Source: Paenibacillus sp. MSJ-34 (GTDB lineage: Bacteria > Bacillota > Bacilli > Paenibacillales > Paenibacillaceae). From it: a DNA stretch of 64,000 nt. Location: the NCBI RefSeq assembly GCF_018918005.1, contig NZ_JAHLPR010000020.1, positions 1 to 64,000 of the forward strand. Reading direction: 5' to 3'. The notes beneath the pieces are model-generated. The model was not told the origin of the DNA. It worked only from the letters and a program-made list of their open reading frames with translations, and did not search any database. The position numbers and the translations under genes were made by a program. Positions 62,047-64,000 of the stretch are shown here, piece after piece (within the stretch, counting starts at the first letter, position 1; each line of letters starts with the position of its first letter).

Positions 62047-63540
62047 ATGACCTTATTTACCCGGTTTATTCAATCGTTATATAAGAAATCCCTAAAGTAT
62101 AAGGGTTCGCAGGAAAATCTAACGAAGCAAGCGAATGCCAAACCTTCCCTTCGGCATACGCTGCAAGAATTTGCGGATTGTGCGGATCTCAATCAACGAA
62201 CCTATCCGGAGCTTGACGTGGTCACGGTTTTTTTCGGTCATTTGGTTGACGACGAGAAGTTGAACCGCGATGTAGTCACTCCGCTTTCGCAAGCGACTCC
62301 CGCCAACATCTCTAAGTTGTTCAAGCAAACCCAATTCAAGTATGTGAACGACTCGAAAGTCTTGGTAAACGGCATTTTATCCGGAAGCGTCGCCATCTTT
62401 CACGGCAATGCTTCCTATTTGATCGATGTATACGGCCCGGTCGCGCGCTCGATCGCCCAATCGGAAACGGAAACCGTTATTACCGGCCCGCATGACGCTT
62501 TCACCGAGCAAGCGGGATCGAATCTATCGTTAATCCGCGCCCGGTTAAAAAGCTCCCATCTCAAAATCGTAAAGCTTAATGTAGGGGAAATCACAAAAAC
62601 AGAAACATATGTTTTATATATTCAAGATATTGTCAACATGGACTATGTGCAAGAATTGATTAACAGAATTAAAAATATCGAGACCGACGCCATTTACGAT
62701 GCAAATATGTTGATTCAAATTATCGACGACAATCCGAACTCCATTTTTCCGCAATTTATAACGACGGAACGTCCCGATGCGGCCGTATCCAAGCTGGCGG
62801 ACGGCAAAGTGCTTTGCATTATAGACGGCAGCCCTTCGGTCGTTAGCGTACCGACTTCCTTTTTCGAATTTTTTACTTCATCGGACGATTATTACCAACG
62901 GTGGGCCATTGGCAGCGCCACCCGTTTCTTGCGATTTATCGCGTTTGTCATCACGATTACGTTCACGGCGGTCTATGTATCCATTACGACATTCCATTAT
63001 GAGATGATCCCGGAAAATTTGCTGCTTTCGTTAACCGAATCAAGAAGCAAGGTGCCGTTTCCGCCTCTGTACGAGGCGCTGCTCATGGAAACGACGATTG
63101 AACTTTTAAGGGAAGCGGGCGCGCGCCTGCCGACCAAAATCGGCCAAACGATCGGTATCGTCGGCGGGATCGTCATCGGTTCTTCGGCCGTGCAGGCGGG
63201 CTTTACAAGCAATATTTTGGTCATCGCCGTCGCATCCTCCGCGATCGCTTCTTTCGTCATTCCAAGCTATGTGATGAGCGCATCGATTCGATTTGTTCGT
63301 TTCGGCTTAATCATTTTGGCAGGAGTACTCGGGAATTTCGGGCTCGCGGTCGGGATTGCCGCGGTCGCCATCCATCTTAGCGGATTGACAAGCTTAGGCA
63401 CATCGTACGTTACACCGGTCGCGCCGTTTCAAATAACCGATTGGAAAGACATTTTTATACGGGCGCCGTTTTGGTTTATCCGAAAAAGACCGACACAAAG
63501 CAAATCGCGCAATGAGGTGCGAAACAAAATGCGGAAATAG
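62047..63540 (+). CDS. GerA-family spore germination protein, A subunit
   Basis: A 497-residue A-subunit of a nutrient germinant receptor in the spore inner membrane. A large N-terminal cytoplasmic domain (about 1-280) with FFGHLVDDEKLNRDVVTPL and VYGPVARSIAQSETETVITG, then five membrane segments (about 290-480), including YEALLMETTIELLREAGARL and KIGQTIGIVGGIVIG, which are hallmark GerA segments. ATG 62047 has GGTGG upstream; an earlier ATG at 62020 does not. The B subunit gene overlaps its end. A C subunit should follow outside the window. The germinant cannot be told. Confidence 0.93.
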   Translation: MTLFTRFIQSLYKKSLKYKGSQENLTKQANAKPSLRHTLQEFADCADLNQRTYPELDVVTVFFGHLVDDEKLNRDVVTPLSQATPANISKLFKQTQFKYVNDSKVLVNGILSGSVAIFHGNASYLIDVYGPVARSIAQSETETVITGPHDAFTEQAGSNLSLIRARLKSSHLKIVKLNVGEITKTETYVLYIQDIVNMDYVQELINRIKNIETDAIYDANMLIQIIDDNPNSIFPQFITTERPDAAVSKLADGKVLCIIDGSPSVVSVPTSFFEFFTSSDDYYQRWAIGSATRFLRFIAFVITITFTAVYVSITTFHYEMIPENLLLSLTESRSKVPFPPLYEALLMETTIELLREAGARLPTKIGQTIGIVGGIVIGSSAVQAGFTSNILVIAVASSAIASFVIPSYVMSASIRFVRFGLIILAGVLGNFGLAVGIAAVAIHLSGLTSLGTSYVTPVAPFQITDWKDIFIRAPFWFIRKRPTQSKSRNEVRNKMRK

Positions 63541-64000
63541 GTGGTTTCTCCGTGCAAGAGAAGTTGAGATCCATGCGACGATTTTAATCTACATGTTTCA
63601 ATCGGGCATCGCGGTATTGCGATTGCCGCGGGTCGCGGCGCAATACTTTGGGACGAACGGTTGGATTGCGGTCATCATCGTTTCGCTCATCGTGACCTTC
63701 AACATCATGCTTATCGGCCTTGTTTATCGGCTCGGCCAGGGAAGATCGGTATTCGACATCGTGGAACAATCCATACCGAAATTTTTGGCCTTTCCCGTTT
63801 ATATTGCGCTTGCTATCGTATGGGCTCTAATCGGATGTTTGGTTTCCAAAGAATATGTGCTTATTTTTCAAATGTTCTCTTTTCCGACGTCGCCCCCCAT
63901 GGCGTTGAAACTGTTGATGGATATCCTCGTCATCATGTTGATCAGCAAAGGGCTGTATGTCATCGCCAAGGCGGGAACGATCTTCTTTTGGCTTATTATT
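63512..64000 (+). CDS. GerB-family germination permease (partial, runs off the window)
   Basis: An open frame from ATG 63512 to the window edge, 163 codons, overlapping the A-subunit gene by 29 bases. From residue 17 it reads VEIHATILIYMFQSGIAVLR, then PRVAAQYFGTNGWIAVIIVS, the start of a GerB/spore permease of the APC-like family, with four to five membrane segments so far. No clear ribosome binding site precedes it, so translation is probably coupled to the A subunit. The 3' end is missing only because the window stops. Confidence 0.88.
   Translation, partial: MRCETKCGNRWFLRAREVEIHATILIYMFQSGIAVLRLPRVAAQYFGTNGWIAVIIVSLIVTFNIMLIGLVYRLGQGRSVFDIVEQSIPKFLAFPVYIALAIVWALIGCLVSKEYVLIFQMFSFPTSPPMALKLLMDILVIMLISKGLYVIAKAGTIFFWLII

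Overview
The window reads as a chromosomal segment of a spore-forming, aerobic Gram-positive bacterium of the Paenibacillaceae (Paenibacillus/Cohnella type). Evidence: strong AGGAGG-type ribosome binding sites, frequent GTG/TTG starts, Bacillus-like T-box and yybP-ykoY leaders, GerA/GerB germination genes, an S-layer protein with SLH repeats, a DynA-type double dynamin, and close matches in length and motifs to Bacillus MtnE, MtnU, CsaA and ParEC. Base composition looks near 50% GC in genes. Genus assignment is inference. No rRNA, tRNA, CRISPR array or prophage was seen.

Layout. 0-7 kb: proB, a proline-type T-box leader, the methionine-salvage pair mtnE/mtnU around a small secreted protein, and a membrane-anchored NagZ. 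7.7-11.9 kb: a lipoprotein cytochrome c divergent from a Tat-signal subunit, a GMC flavoprotein, TatC and TatA, which together look like a self-contained Tat-exported periplasmic-type dehydrogenase. 12-18.1 kb: an AraC regulator, an alpha-toroid protein, a VOC protein, a HAD phosphatase, and a LysR regulator divergent from leuCD. 18.5-25 kb: cell-envelope genes (amidase, GerMN lipoprotein, S-layer-type protein), then nth. 25-33 kb: a 1241-residue dynamin-like protein and a heterodimeric ABC exporter. 33-39 kb: purT, remnants of a blaI/M56 regulator pair, and a DUF4129/DUF58/MoxR cluster. 39-46.5 kb: an SGNH hydrolase, an ABC-2 exporter, and parE-parC. 47-54 kb: a transposase-derived protein, mgtE, a MarR regulator, a three-gene overlapping set (methyltransferase, RluA, CapA), an XRE regulator and signal peptidase I. 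54-64 kb: cobalamin adenosyltransferase, a manganese-riboswitch-controlled TerC, a DMT permease, CsaA, a secreted protein, fabF, an MmyB-type regulator, an AstE/AspA-type metallo-hydrolase, CopZ, and a GerA-GerB germination pair cut by the window end.

The most unusual signal is between genes. Long intergenic stretches (1.2-1.9, 7.1-7.7, 18.1-18.4, 20.6-20.8, 24.7-24.8, 32.7-33.1, 36.7-36.9, 46.5-46.8, 48.0 kb) carry at least five families of short, degenerate, often palindromic repeats, several shared between distant loci. One block separates the proline T-box from proB by about 750 bases. Another family flanks the transposase-derived gene in inverted orientation. I did not find a clearly new multi-gene system. 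The best candidates for follow-up are the Tat-coupled dehydrogenase cassette, the repeat families, the catalytically degenerate transposase-like protein, the structured leader before the dynamin gene, and a C/U-rich, G-poor 3' region of mgtE that looks like a Rho site.
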